DNA of 24,397 nt from an uncultured Gammaproteobacteria bacterium (GTDB taxonomy: Bacteria; Pseudomonadota; Gammaproteobacteria; GCA-2729495), in contig CAMYJV010000038.1 of NCBI GenBank assembly GCA_947258805.1, positions 1 through 24,397 of the forward strand, read 5' to 3'. The notes beneath the pieces were generated by a model. That model did no database searches. It saw nothing but the letters and a program-made list of their open reading frames with translations, and was not told the DNA's origin. This document shows, one piece after another, positions 14,876-23,194 of the stretch. A program made the translations under genes and the position numbers. The first letter of the stretch is position 1. Each line of letters starts with the position of its first letter.

Positions 14876-16132
14876 CTACTGGGTTGCGCTCATCGCGGCC
14901 GCGCGGGCGGCGGCCGCCGCGGGTTCAACCAGCACGATGCGGGTCGGCTCACCACCGACGTCGAAGTAGCGCTTGATCTCGGCAGTCTCCAGGTCCACCA
15001 CCGCAATGCGTCCCTCGTGGGGCAGGCTCACGTAGGCGTCGCCGTGCATGGACTTGATGTCCGGCAGGATCGCCCTGCCCACGTGCTCGTGATAGTCCTT
15101 GGCAAACGGCTTGGAGACCTGGGCGGTGCGCAGCAGTTCGCCGGTGCCGCCGTCACGAATCTGCAGCACCCCGCCGCGCGTCAGGCTCAGGAAATACTTG
15201 CCGCCCTCGGTGGCCCACTGCCGGATCGAGGCACCCAGCGTCACCACTTCGAACTGGTAGGGCTCGACGGCCGGATCAAAGCGATACATGATCGGCAGGA
15301 TGCCCTCGGTGTAGCCCCACAGGATTCGGCCAGCCCCTTCGATGAAGGCGCCTATCCGCTGTTTTTCCGGGTACGGAATGCGGCCAACCACCTGGTTTTG
15401 CTCGTCGCCGCGCGTGCCGATCACCATGACGTCGCGCATGCAGGCATAGAACAGCCGGCCCGAGACCTCGTCCTTGCCCTTGCCGTGATTGAGCGGGCAA
15501 CCCTCGATCCTGGTGACTTCTTCGCCCGTCTTGCTGTTGATGACCTGGACGTAGCCCTTGCGCAGGTGTCCCACGTAGAGATTCTCGCCCTCCTCCAGGT
15601 AGAAATAGTGGTCCGGGGCACCCAGCTTGAAGGTGCGCACGCTGACTGGTGCCAAGCCGGTAAACGCATTGTCGTTCAGGATGACGAATTCGCCGGTACC
15701 CTCCATCATCAGGGCGTCCTTCCCGCCCACCGTGAGCATGCGGTTTTCCCACCCGGGTCCGGGTGTGTCCACCGGGATGGTCCGTGCCACGTAAGGCGGG
15801 TAGAACCTGACCTCTTCGGCATCCAGTCCCGTGTGCACCACGGTAATGAAGTCCCTGTACGTGCTGCGCCCGCGCATCGTGAACAGGTGTTGCTCATCGG
15901 AACTCAGTGCGAGGCTCATGATGTAGCGTGGTGTCGACAGGCGACTGACCATGTCGCCTGTCGGCAAGTCCAGCGAGATCAGGTCGCCGTTGGTTGCGTC
16001 TGCCACGAACAGCCGCGCTTCGGCGTCGGAAGGCTCCGCGGTCCTTGGGATATCGCCGTGCGCCCAGGTGGTGCCCGACACGGCAAGCATCAGGGCGAGA
16101 CTGAGGATAAGAGCGGATAATTTATGGTGCAT
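14876..16132 (-). CDS. aztD: AztD-like periplasmic beta-propeller, probable zinc metallochaperone
   Basis: 418 residues with a Sec signal beginning MHHKLSALILSLALMLAV, cleaved near TWA-HG. The body is a beta-propeller: repeated blade motifs such as ARLFVADATNGDLISLDL, FVILNDNAF, LYVGHLRKGYVQVINSKTGEEV, GAGRILWGYTEG, YFLSLTRGGVLQIRDGGTG, and DAYVSLPHEGRIAVVDLET. The pair GCPLNHGKG and LFYACMRDVM matches the conserved Cys region I associate with AztD, the chaperone that hands zinc to AztC in the AztABCD system. The position right before a ZnuA/AztC-like gene supports this. The start at 16132 fits the signal; the ORF extends to 16201. The C-terminus is Ala-rich and may be disordered. Confidence 0.72.
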   Translation of the reverse strand: MHHKLSALILSLALMLAVSGTTWAHGDIPRTAEPSDAEARLFVADATNGDLISLDLPTGDMVSRLSTPRYIMSLALSSDEQHLFTMRGRSTYRDFITVVHTGLDAEEVRFYPPYVARTIPVDTPGPGWENRMLTVGGKDALMMEGTGEFVILNDNAFTGLAPVSVRTFKLGAPDHYFYLEEGENLYVGHLRKGYVQVINSKTGEEVTRIEGCPLNHGKGKDEVSGRLFYACMRDVMVIGTRGDEQNQVVGRIPYPEKQRIGAFIEGAGRILWGYTEGILPIMYRFDPAVEPYQFEVVTLGASIRQWATEGGKYFLSLTRGGVLQIRDGGTGELLRTAQVSKPFAKDYHEHVGRAILPDIKSMHGDAYVSLPHEGRIAVVDLETAEIKRYFDVGGEPTRIVLVEPAAAAARAAAMSATQ

Positions 16133-16218
16133 GGTCTGAGCTGCCTCTGGAGTGACTCGTACCTTCGAGCTGCGGTGCGCCTCTCGGGGCGCCGTTTGCA
16201 TATTTGCCAGATTACCTT

Positions 16219-16247
16219 TTTATAATGAGCCCCACATCGAAGTCGAA
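16219..16247 (-). promoter_or_regulatory. Candidate promoter of the aztD-like operon, overlapping a divergent -10
   Basis: On the minus strand TTCGAC (16242-16247) and TATAAA (16219-16224) are 17 bases apart, 87 bases before the aztD-like ATG. On the plus strand a perfect TATAAT (16221-16226) overlaps the same bases and could serve the bufferin-like gene, with a weak TTGCAT at 16196 nineteen bases away. Overlapping -10 elements would make the two directions exclude each other. A small symmetric GGGT-TT-ACCC lies at 16251-16260. I see no match to the Zur box pattern. Confidence 0.4.
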
Positions 16248-16315
16248 TGCGGGTTTACCCTGCGCTGGTATCCGTACTCCACGCAGGGGCCCTCGCCGTT
16301 ACCCAGGAGCAGTTC

Positions 16316-16567
16316 ATGACAGATACGAGTCGGGCTAGAGGGATCGCGCTGGCAGCGGTGGCTCACTCCGACGACGGCGAGGGTCACGCGCACGGCGGGG
16401 ACGGGACCAACGGCAAGTGCATCGGCGGCAATGCCTGCAAGGGCCAGAGCGCCTGCAAGACGGCGGGCAGCCAGTGCGCGGGACAAAATGCCTGTAAGGG
16501 CGAGGGCTTCATCATCACCACGGAAGGAGACTGCGTGGAAAAGGGCGGTAGCTTCGAGGCGGTTTGA
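16316..16567 (+). CDS. Bufferin-like (BufA2-type) Cys/His-rich metallophore peptide, shortened N-terminus
   Basis: 83 residues. The C-terminal part has the evenly spaced Cys pattern of BufA2-type bufferins: GKCIGGNACKGQSACKTAG, SQCAGQNACKGEGFI, and a final GDCVEKGG. Bufferins are periplasmic copper-binding peptides. Before the Cys part is a His/Asp/Gly stretch, HSDDGEGHAHGGDG. The N-terminus MTDTSRARGIALAAVAHSDD looks like a signal peptide whose hydrophobic core is cut to about eight residues, so export is doubtful as read. ATG 16316 has a near-perfect AGGAG six bases upstream, which decides against the longer frame from 16247. The usual bufB and bufC partners are absent; the next gene is fabH, convergent 16 bases away. 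Confidence 0.75.
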   Translation: MTDTSRARGIALAAVAHSDDGEGHAHGGDGTNGKCIGGNACKGQSACKTAGSQCAGQNACKGEGFIITTEGDCVEKGGSFEAV

Positions 16568-16583
16568 TTGCCGGACCTGCCGA

Positions 16584-17555
16584 TCAGTAAATCATCAGGG
16601 CTGAACCCCACGCGAAGCCGCCGCCGAAGCCTTCCATGATTACCGTGTGCCCGCGCTGGATGCGGCCATCGCGGACGGCTTCGTCGACAGCGAGCGGGAT
16701 CGATGCAGCGGACGTGTTGCCATGCCGGTCCACCGTGACCACGACCTGCTCCATCGGCAGACCGAGCTTCTTCGCCGTGGCCTTGATGATGCGGATATTC
16801 GCCTGGTGTGGCACCAGCCAGTCGATATCCTGCTTGCTGAAGCCGTTCTCTTCGAGCGTCTCCTCGACGATATCGCCGAGCGCCTTCACGGCCCACTTGA
16901 AAACTTCGCTGCCCTGCATGCGCGTGTACGCCTCGCCCTCGAGAATCTGTGAATAGCCGGCCGAGACGCCGGCGGGCACGTTCAGGAGCTCGTGGTACTT
17001 GCCCTCCGCATGTAAATGCGTGGCGATGATGCCGGGCTCGGCAGATGCTTCCAGCACGACCGCGCCAGCACCGTCACCAAACAGGATGCAGGTATCGCGA
17101 TCGTTCCAGTCGATAATTCGACTGAAGGTCTCGGCGCCCACCACCAGCGCTCGCTGCGCGCCGTCGGTGCAGAAAAAGCGATTGGCGACATCCAGCGCGT
17201 AAACGAAGCCGGCGCAGGCCGCCTGCACGTCAAATGCCGGGCCGCCGTTGTGAATGTCCAGGCGGTCCTGCAGCAGGCAGCCCACGCTCGGGAAAACCTG
17301 GTCCGGTGTGGTCGTGGCGACGATGATCAGGTCGATATCTGCCGGTTGCAGGCCGGCCATGTCCAGCGCTTGCCGCGCGGCGTATTCGGCCAGTTCGCTG
17401 GTGCGTTCGTCATCGGCGGCGATATGCCGCTCGCGGATGCCGGTGCGGGACACGATCCATTCGTCGCTCGTGTCCACCATCCGTTCCAGGTCGGCGTTGG
17501 TTAAGACCTTCTCGGGCAGGTAACTGCCGGTGCCGATGATCCTGGCAAAAGACAC
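16584..17555 (-). CDS. fabH: 3-oxoacyl-ACP synthase III
   Basis: 323 residues, a cytoplasmic thiolase-fold enzyme that condenses acyl-CoA with malonyl-ACP to start fatty-acid synthesis. The triad is Cys 114 ([12 protein letters not shown]), His 250 (VPHQANIRI) and Asn 280 (RHGNTSAAS), close to E. coli FabH spacing. Also present are [32 protein letters not shown], and a C-terminal [15 protein letters not shown]. The start is GTG 17555 with GGGAG further upstream. It is not in a plsX-fabD-fabG-acpP cluster, so it may be a second copy with a special primer preference. It lies 45 bases after the racemase-like gene on the same strand. Confidence 0.93.
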   Translation of the reverse strand: MSFARIIGTGSYLPEKVLTNADLERMVDTSDEWIVSRTGIRERHIAADDERTSELAEYAARQALDMAGLQPADIDLIIVATTTPDQVFPSVGCLLQDRLDIHNGGPAFDVQAACAGFVYALDVANRFFCTDGAQRALVVGAETFSRIIDWNDRDTCILFGDGAGAVVLEASAEPGIIATHLHAEGKYHELLNVPAGVSAGYSQILEGEAYTRMQGSEVFKWAVKALGDIVEETLEENGFSKQDIDWLVPHQANIRIIKATAKKLGLPMEQVVVTVDRHGNTSAASIPLAVDEAVRDGRIQRGHTVIMEGFGGGFAWGSALMIY

Positions 17556-17600
17556 TGTTTTTTCGCTCCCACCCGTTGACGCAGAACGCCCGCGATTTCT

Positions 17601-18287
17601 TCAGGCTAGCAGGATTTCCGCGTTCTGGTAGCCGGAGACCATGGGTTCAATGATCGGGATGCCCTCTGCCTGCAGGATGGCGGCGACCGGCTGCATACAG
17701 GTACACCCGAGCACAATGACATCCGCGCCTTCCTGGTCCAGGGCGACCTGGCAGGCCGCCTCGATCCTGGCCATTGTCGTCATGCTGCACGCCTGCATTT
17801 CCTGCACGAAGTCGTGGGGCTCGCCCAGCGTGTCCAGGTCGTGATCCTGGGACAGGTGATGGATGCTGCGGCATTGATCCGTCGCGTCCGCGTCATTCAG
17901 CACGTGGTCGTAGATGAAGCGCAGCGCAGGTGGCCAGATGGTGACGATGGAAAATGCCCGATCATCAGCCTGTCGAATTGCACCCTCGCCGGAGCCGGTG
18001 ACCGGCACCGTTGCGGCCTCGCGCAGTGCGTGCAGCCCGTAATCGCCCACGGTGTTGATGTACAGCGCGTCGTATCCAGCGCGTTCTGCCGCGAGTCCGG
18101 CCGCTACGTAAGCGAGCGCTGATGCTTCGCGTGCTGCGGGTGTGCCAGGAAACACGGCACCGGGCACGTCCACCAGTTCCGGCTGAAAACCGTCACCGGC
18201 AGCTTCCAGGATCGGAATCGGCGTCTGATCGTTGCCGGTGGCCGCATCGCCGGTGCCCAGAACGGCGATTCTGCGCAGCTCGGTCAT
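17601..18287 (-). CDS. Asp/Glu/hydantoin racemase-family protein lacking the first catalytic Cys
   Basis: 228 residues. The family uses two Cys residues facing each other to exchange a proton on an amino acid or hydantoin. Here IAVLGTGDAATGND opens the fold. The first Cys loop, usually I-N-C-F-x-D, reads YINTVGDYGL with Thr 79. PVTGSGEGAI and FSIVTIWPPA follow, and the second Cys is kept as Cys 195 in VIVLGCTCMQPVA. A single Cys in this fold is known in arylmalonate decarboxylase, which however keeps the other side, so this may be a non-racemase or an enzyme with altered chemistry. Its ATG overlaps the nei stop by four bases (ATGA), so the two are co-translated. Confidence 0.8.
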   Translation of the reverse strand: MTELRRIAVLGTGDAATGNDQTPIPILEAAGDGFQPELVDVPGAVFPGTPAAREASALAYVAAGLAAERAGYDALYINTVGDYGLHALREAATVPVTGSGEGAIRQADDRAFSIVTIWPPALRFIYDHVLNDADATDQCRSIHHLSQDHDLDTLGEPHDFVQEMQACSMTTMARIEAACQVALDQEGADVIVLGCTCMQPVAAILQAEGIPIIEPMVSGYQNAEILLA

Positions 18288-19072
18288 CGCTGGCAGGTCT
18301 CACAAAAGTACGTCGAGCGATGATCTTTGCCGAGGCGTGCCGAACCGATGCGCCCGTCGCAGCGCAGGCAGGGAAGTCCGCCGCGCCCGTAAACCCACAG
18401 CCGGCCGGCGCGGTCGTTCTCGAAACGGGTGACGCGCGGGCTGCCGCCCAGGTTGCGCTGAATCAGTCGGGCGGCCGTCGCGTAGCACCGTGTCAGCGCT
18501 GCATCGCTCAGGCCGTCGAGGTGCACGTGAGGCAGCTGCCCTTCGATGAACAGCACTTCCGACTTGTATACGTTGCCGATACCGCAGGCGATGCGCTGGT
18601 CTAGCAGCACGTCGGCAACCGGCGTGTCACCGGCCAGGAATTCCCGGGCTCGTTGCGCCAGTCGGGACGTGTCGACGCCGGCTTCGGCGAGGTCAGGGCC
18701 CAGTCGCGCACTGACGATCCGGTTTCGCACGCTCGGCGTGTTGACGAGTTCGATTTCCTTCGCGTTGAAGCACACGAACACATCGTCGGCGGTGGCCAGT
18801 TCCAGTGAGGCCTGTCGAGCCGGTTTACGCCACGCCTCACCGTCCCGGTAGCGGTGCCACGAGCCGAACATGCCCAAGTGGCTGCGCAACAGCCAGTCGT
18901 TGTCGAACTCGATGAACAGGTGCTTGCCCTTTGCGAATACCGACCGCACCCGCTGGCCGGCGCAGCGCCGTGTTGCGGAAGCGTCGGTTGTGCGCACACG
19001 CTGCACGACGCGCGCCTCCAGGCGCGGTGCGAGGTAGTTTGCGATTTTGTGAATGGTGTCGCCTTCGGGCAT
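18284..19072 (-). CDS. nei: Endonuclease VIII-type DNA glycosylase
   Basis: 262 residues, a bifunctional glycosylase/AP lyase of the Fpg/Nei family that removes oxidised pyrimidines. The mature N-terminus is MPEGDTIHKI, with Pro 2 as nucleophile and Glu 3; PEGDT favours Nei over Fpg. VRSVFAKGKHLFIEF holds the catalytic Lys near 50. The H2TH element is VLLDQRIACGIGNVYKSEVLF, and the C-terminal zinc finger has CLRCDG and STYFCETCQR. I chose ATG 19072 because Pro 2 must be N-terminal, so the longer frame to 19096 is wrong. It begins 10 bases after the Lhr C-terminal frame ends, a helicase-repair pairing. Confidence 0.92.
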   Translation of the reverse strand: MPEGDTIHKIANYLAPRLEARVVQRVRTTDASATRRCAGQRVRSVFAKGKHLFIEFDNDWLLRSHLGMFGSWHRYRDGEAWRKPARQASLELATADDVFVCFNAKEIELVNTPSVRNRIVSARLGPDLAEAGVDTSRLAQRAREFLAGDTPVADVLLDQRIACGIGNVYKSEVLFIEGQLPHVHLDGLSDAALTRCYATAARLIQRNLGGSPRVTRFENDRAGRLWVYGRGGLPCLRCDGRIGSARLGKDHRSTYFCETCQR

Positions 19073-19082
19073 CGCCGATGTC

Positions 19083-20768
19083 TCAGTGGCCCGCAATGGC
19101 GCGAACGCCCGGTGGCTGAATGTCGATCAGGCCACGATAGTCCAGCTGGTAACCGGCGTCGCGACACGCGCCGAGCAGCGGCGATTCGGCCGCCGGCTTC
19201 CCGTCGATCCTGTCGATGACCAGTGCACCGCGTCGCCCGCTCCGAGGCAAGTGGCGCAAAGCCGCCAGCGCTGCGGGCAGCGTCCCCTCGTCGGCATGCA
19301 GCGCATCTGGAAACGTCAGTAGATTGCGGCCGCGCTGGGCGACATACAACACGGGCTTACCGCGTGCCAGCAGCAGCCACGCACCCGCAATGCGCCGCGG
19401 CCGCGCGTGCTCCGGATCGGCGGTTTCGGGCCACGCTGCGAGGGCGCCATAAGGATTCGCCGGATCCATGACCGGCAGGATCACGATATCGTCCAGCGTC
19501 ACCGGCCGGTCGCGCTCCTCCGCGGCTTGCCGGCACGCGCGCAGCCGGTCCACCGCACCGACGTGGGCGAACTGCGCGCCGGACAGGCCCTCGACAAAAT
19601 AACCGCGCCGCACCCGGCCCTGGTCTTCCATTTCCTTCAGCACTTTATAAAGAGCAGCAAAGCCGCCCGGGAGATCTTCCGCCGCCGCGCACTCGCGGCT
19701 GACCACGCCGTAACGATTCAGCAGCGTGTTGACCCGGGCGACGGCCTGCGCCGTCGGGTTTGGTGCGTCGGGCACCAGGCTGGATACCAGTGACCAGCGG
19801 CCGCCTGCGAAAGCTTCCTGCGCGCGACGGCTTGAGCGTCGCGCAGAGGTGCGACCGAGCGCACGCAGTGGCGCAAAGGTGTCGTTAGTGATCTGCCCGG
19901 CCCAGACGAGATCCCACAGGGCTTCGCGCAGCTCTTTGCCAGTGGCATCCGTCACCGCGGCTTCGATTTCCATCAGGAAAGATGCGCCCTCGGTCTCCAG
20001 GCAACGCAGGATTTCAGCATGCAGTTCGGACGGTGCTTCGTAGTCGCGATTGACCGCGAGCAGTTCGCGCACCTGGCGGCGCGTGTACAAAGCGACCCGG
20101 CCGTCGCGCGGACCGCTGGCACCCCGGCCGACCCACACGACTGTTCCGGAAGCGGCGAGCATGTCGAGCATGTCCAGCTGGAAACCCGATACGCGGCGAG
20201 GCAGGACCACCGTGCTCCAGAGCGTCCACGGCAACGCGAGGCCCTGCAGCTGGGCAACGACCTCCGCGACGCGCTCAGCGCCCTGCCGCTCGTCGCCGAC
20301 GCCCTGCCATTCCGGCAGGAACAGCGCCAGTGTCGGGGTGTCCACCGGTGCCACGGCATCCCGTAACCGGGCCAGGGTGCGGCGCTTCAGGCGCCGCAGC
20401 ACTTCCGCATCGCACCAGTCGAGTTCGGCACCGCCGGGCCGGATTTCACCCCGCACCAGCGTGCCGTCGGCCTCCAGTGCGCGCAGCGCGGGCTCGACTT
20501 GCGCCGCGCGCAATGCGAAGCGGTCTGCCGCCTGCAGGCTCAGAAATGGACCGTGATGTCGTGCATAGCGTTTCAGCAGTCGTTCCAGGGGGAGCTCGAC
20601 GGGTTGCAGGAAAGCGTCCGGCAAACCGCCCGGGCTCGATACGCCGAGGGCATCGCGATAAAGGCCGGCATCTTCCGCCGCGATCCAGCGCGGCTCGCCG
20701 GCCACGGTCACGAGCGTTGCGCGGCGCTGCCGTTCCAGTTCCTCCAGCCAGGCGCCTGGGGCCTTCAC
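19083..20768 (-). CDS. lhr: Lhr helicase, C-terminal part in a separate frame
   Basis: 561 residues if read from GTG 20768, which overlaps the TGA ending the N-terminal frame (GTGA). From GAWLEELERQRRATLV on it follows the C-terminal region of Lhr: GEPRWIAAEDAGLYRDALGV, LLKRYARHHGPFLSLQAA, GGAELDWCDAEVLRRLKRRT, LTVVL-type RVSGFQLDMLDMLAASG, EALWDLVWAGQITNDTFAPL, RWSLVSSLV, LLNRYGVVSRECAAAEDLPG, and LLTFPDALHADEGTLPAAL. This region forms the winged-helix-like and HTH repeats of the Lhr tail. No ribosome site precedes the GTG, so it is either made by coupled re-start or it is the detached half of a broken gene. See the finding on the split. Confidence 0.75.
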   Translation of the reverse strand: MKAPGAWLEELERQRRATLVTVAGEPRWIAAEDAGLYRDALGVSSPGGLPDAFLQPVELPLERLLKRYARHHGPFLSLQAADRFALRAAQVEPALRALEADGTLVRGEIRPGGAELDWCDAEVLRRLKRRTLARLRDAVAPVDTPTLALFLPEWQGVGDERQGAERVAEVVAQLQGLALPWTLWSTVVLPRRVSGFQLDMLDMLAASGTVVWVGRGASGPRDGRVALYTRRQVRELLAVNRDYEAPSELHAEILRCLETEGASFLMEIEAAVTDATGKELREALWDLVWAGQITNDTFAPLRALGRTSARRSSRRAQEAFAGGRWSLVSSLVPDAPNPTAQAVARVNTLLNRYGVVSRECAAAEDLPGGFAALYKVLKEMEDQGRVRRGYFVEGLSGAQFAHVGAVDRLRACRQAAEERDRPVTLDDIVILPVMDPANPYGALAAWPETADPEHARPRRIAGAWLLLARGKPVLYVAQRGRNLLTFPDALHADEGTLPAALAALRHLPRSGRRGALVIDRIDGKPAAESPLLGACRDAGYQLDYRGLIDIQPPGVRAIAGH

Positions 20769-23029
20769 GGCGCGCGCCGGCGCAGCAGCAGCGACCGCAC
20801 CGCGTTCTCGCGAAACAGGCCGGCAAACAGCGCGGTGCCGGCCAGCTGCGCCGTGACCAGTTCTTCGACGTCGTCCGGGTCTGGCAACAGTGTTTCCAGC
20901 GGCGGCAGTTCCTCCACGTCCGCAAAACGCAGCACGATGCCGTCGTCGGTGTACATGACCTGGATTTCGAAACCGTTCTGTTCGCCCAGGCGCTGTTGTA
21001 ACGCGATGGCCCACGGCGCGTGGATGCGCGCACCGAAGGGTGTCAGGATGCACACGCGCCAGTCGCCCAGTTCGTCGCGGAATCGCTCCACGGTAATCGC
21101 GCGGTCGGTGGGCAAGGTGCCGGTGTGCTCTTTCTGCTGCGCGATGTAGGCGGCGAGGTTCTGCGCGGCGAATTCGTCCAGCGGCGTATTGGCCTTGAGC
21201 CACGCGGCGGTGCGCGCCTGCCCCATGCGCCCCAATTGACGCACGAAAGCGCCGATGGCCTGGCCGAGTTCCAGCGGCCGGCCCGGGCCGTCGCCGTGCC
21301 AGAAGGGCAGCCGCCCCGGCTCGCCCGGCGCCGGCGACACGATGACCCGGTCGCGGGTAATGCTCTCCACCCGCCAGGTGCTCGCACCGAGCATGATCAG
21401 GTCGCCCGGCCGCGATTCGAACACCATTTCTTCGTCGAGTTCGCCTACCCGCGGACCGTCTTCACCGAGGTGCACCGCGTAATTGCCGCGGTCGGGGATC
21501 GTGCCGGCATTCAGGCGCGTGACCATGGCTGCGCCCCGGCGAGCCGACACCTCGTCTGCGCTTCGGTCCCAGGCCAGCAACGGCTTCAGATCGGCGAAGT
21601 CCGACGACGGGTAGTGCCCGCTCAGCATATCGAGCACCGCCTCCAGCGCGCTCCGGCTGAGTTGCCGGTACGGATCGGCTTTCTGGACTATGCCCTCGAT
21701 ATCGGCAATTGTGATTGGTTTTTCGACGCAGATCGCGACAATTTGTTGTGCCAGGACATCCAGCGGGTTGGCCGGGACGGCTATAGATTCCAACTCGCCC
21801 TCCAGCATCCGGCTGGCCACCACCGCGCATTCCAGCAGGTCGCCACGGAATTTCGGGAAGATACGCCCGCCGCTTACGGCCCCCACCTGGTGCCCGGCCC
21901 GGCCCACTCGCTGCAGGCCCCGGGCCACGGAGCCGGGCGATTCCACCAGCAGCACCTCGTCCACCGCGCCCATGTCGATGCCGAGTTCCAGGGAACTGGT
22001 GGCGACGATGCCGCGCAGCGTGCCGGCCTTCAGGCTCTCTTCGATCTCCGCGCGTTTCTCGTGCGACACGCTGCCGTGATGCGCGCGCACCAGCGGCTCA
22101 TCCGCCAGTTCGTTCAGTTTCAGGGCCAGCCGTTCGCACAGGCCGCGACTGTTCACGAAAATAATCGTGGAGCGGTTGTGTTGAATGCGGGCCAGCAGCT
22201 CCGGGTAGATGGCTGGCCAGATACCGCGCTCGGCCTGCGGCGTGCCCACTTCCCGTGAGTAGAGTTCGCCGAGTATCGAACCACCCGGCCTTGGCTCCTG
22301 CACTGCGGGCGTCGGCTGCTGCATGTCGGGCACCGGCACGGTGACCATGAGATCCACCAAAGGCGCGGCCGATGCGTCCACGGTCACGACTTCACGCTGC
22401 CCGCCGAGAAAACGGGCTACCGCGTCCAGCGGGCGCACGGTGGCGGACAACCCGATGCGCTGCGGCTCGGTGTCGGTGATTTCTGCGAGGCGTTCCAGGG
22501 ACAAAGCGAGGTGTGCGCCGCGCTTGGTGGGCGCCAGCGCGTGAATCTCGTCCACGATTACCGTGTGCACCGTGCGCAGGGTTTCAGCCGCCCTGGAGCC
22601 CAGGATCAGGAACAGGGATTCCGGCGTCGTGACCAGGATGTCCGCCGGTTCGCGCGCCATGCGCTGGCGTTCGCGCTGCGGCGTGTCGCCGGTGCGCACG
22701 GCCACCGTGGCCGCGCGAAAACTCGTACCGAGTTTGTCCGCCACGCGCGTGATGCCCACCAGCGGCGCGCGCAGGTTGCGCTCGATGTCATAAACCAGCG
22801 CCTTCAGCGGCGAGATGTACAGCACGCGCACGCCGGGCAAAGCATCTGTCGGCAGCTGGCCCAGTGCGTCGATACCGGCAAGAAACGCGGCCAGCGTCTT
22901 GCCGCTGCCGGTGGGTGCCACCAGCAGCGAGTGGTGGCCGCGGCGGATGCTTTCCCAGCCGCGCTGCTGCACCTCCGTGGGAGCACGGAAGTTGTCCTGG
23001 AACCAGCGCTGCGTGGCATTGTGAAACAC
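20765..23029 (-). CDS. lhr: Lhr superfamily 2 DNA helicase, N-terminal (motor) part
   Basis: 754 residues. Motor motifs are in order: APTGSGKT (38-45, Walker A), DEIH (160-163), SATVR (195-199), FVNSRGLCERLA (near 292), ATSSLELGIDMG (343-354), and LQRVGRAGH (372-380). Then come the winged helix and the start of the Lhr core domain 4 (ESRPGDLIMLGASTWRVE, FWHGDGPGRPLELG, LTPFGARIHAPWA). The known Lhr role is 3'-5' translocation in DNA repair. Intact bacterial Lhr is about 1500 residues; here the frame stops after LLLRRRAP and the tail resumes in another frame with some 170 family residues absent. GTG 23029 is the first start codon in an open frame and has a weak ribosome site. Confidence 0.88.
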   Translation of the reverse strand: MFHNATQRWFQDNFRAPTEVQQRGWESIRRGHHSLLVAPTGSGKTLAAFLAGIDALGQLPTDALPGVRVLYISPLKALVYDIERNLRAPLVGITRVADKLGTSFRAATVAVRTGDTPQRERQRMAREPADILVTTPESLFLILGSRAAETLRTVHTVIVDEIHALAPTKRGAHLALSLERLAEITDTEPQRIGLSATVRPLDAVARFLGGQREVVTVDASAAPLVDLMVTVPVPDMQQPTPAVQEPRPGGSILGELYSREVGTPQAERGIWPAIYPELLARIQHNRSTIIFVNSRGLCERLALKLNELADEPLVRAHHGSVSHEKRAEIEESLKAGTLRGIVATSSLELGIDMGAVDEVLLVESPGSVARGLQRVGRAGHQVGAVSGGRIFPKFRGDLLECAVVASRMLEGELESIAVPANPLDVLAQQIVAICVEKPITIADIEGIVQKADPYRQLSRSALEAVLDMLSGHYPSSDFADLKPLLAWDRSADEVSARRGAAMVTRLNAGTIPDRGNYAVHLGEDGPRVGELDEEMVFESRPGDLIMLGASTWRVESITRDRVIVSPAPGEPGRLPFWHGDGPGRPLELGQAIGAFVRQLGRMGQARTAAWLKANTPLDEFAAQNLAAYIAQQKEHTGTLPTDRAITVERFRDELGDWRVCILTPFGARIHAPWAIALQQRLGEQNGFEIQVMYTDDGIVLRFADVEELPPLETLLPDPDDVEELVTAQLAGTALFAGLFRENAVRSLLLRRRAP

Positions 23030-23194
23030 GGTGTCGTTGTTATCCGCCAGTCTGCCGTTAGAAGAGTGGCCGAACCGTGTCGATCGTATCAGCCTCGGCG
23101 GCCGTCTTGTCGGCCCGATCAGCGGGGATTATCCCGCCCGTCTTGTCCGGGTGCGGTTTTCCTGAAACCATGGCCGGAAGGAGACCGCGAAGCC

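Noticed and set aside
16133..16315. Zur or CueR operator between the divergent metal genes
   Set aside because: The AT-rich patch is short and has neither the long Zur dyad nor the ACCTTCC...GGAAGGT pattern; it is explained by overlapping -10 elements.
17564..17573. Third REP copy before fabH (minus strand GGTGGGAGCG)
   Set aside because: Only the ten-base head matches; no stem follows and the bases serve as the fabH ribosome region.
20769..21203. N-terminal 145 residues of the Lhr tail frame
   Set aside because: This part is Arg/Pro/Gly-rich and out of frame with the real motor coding sequence; tail likeness begins only after 20768.
22511..23194. Long N-terminal extension of the methyltransferase frame
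   Set aside because: It is antisense to lhr and lacks domain features; ATG 23195 has a ribosome site and is followed at once by methyltransferase sequence.
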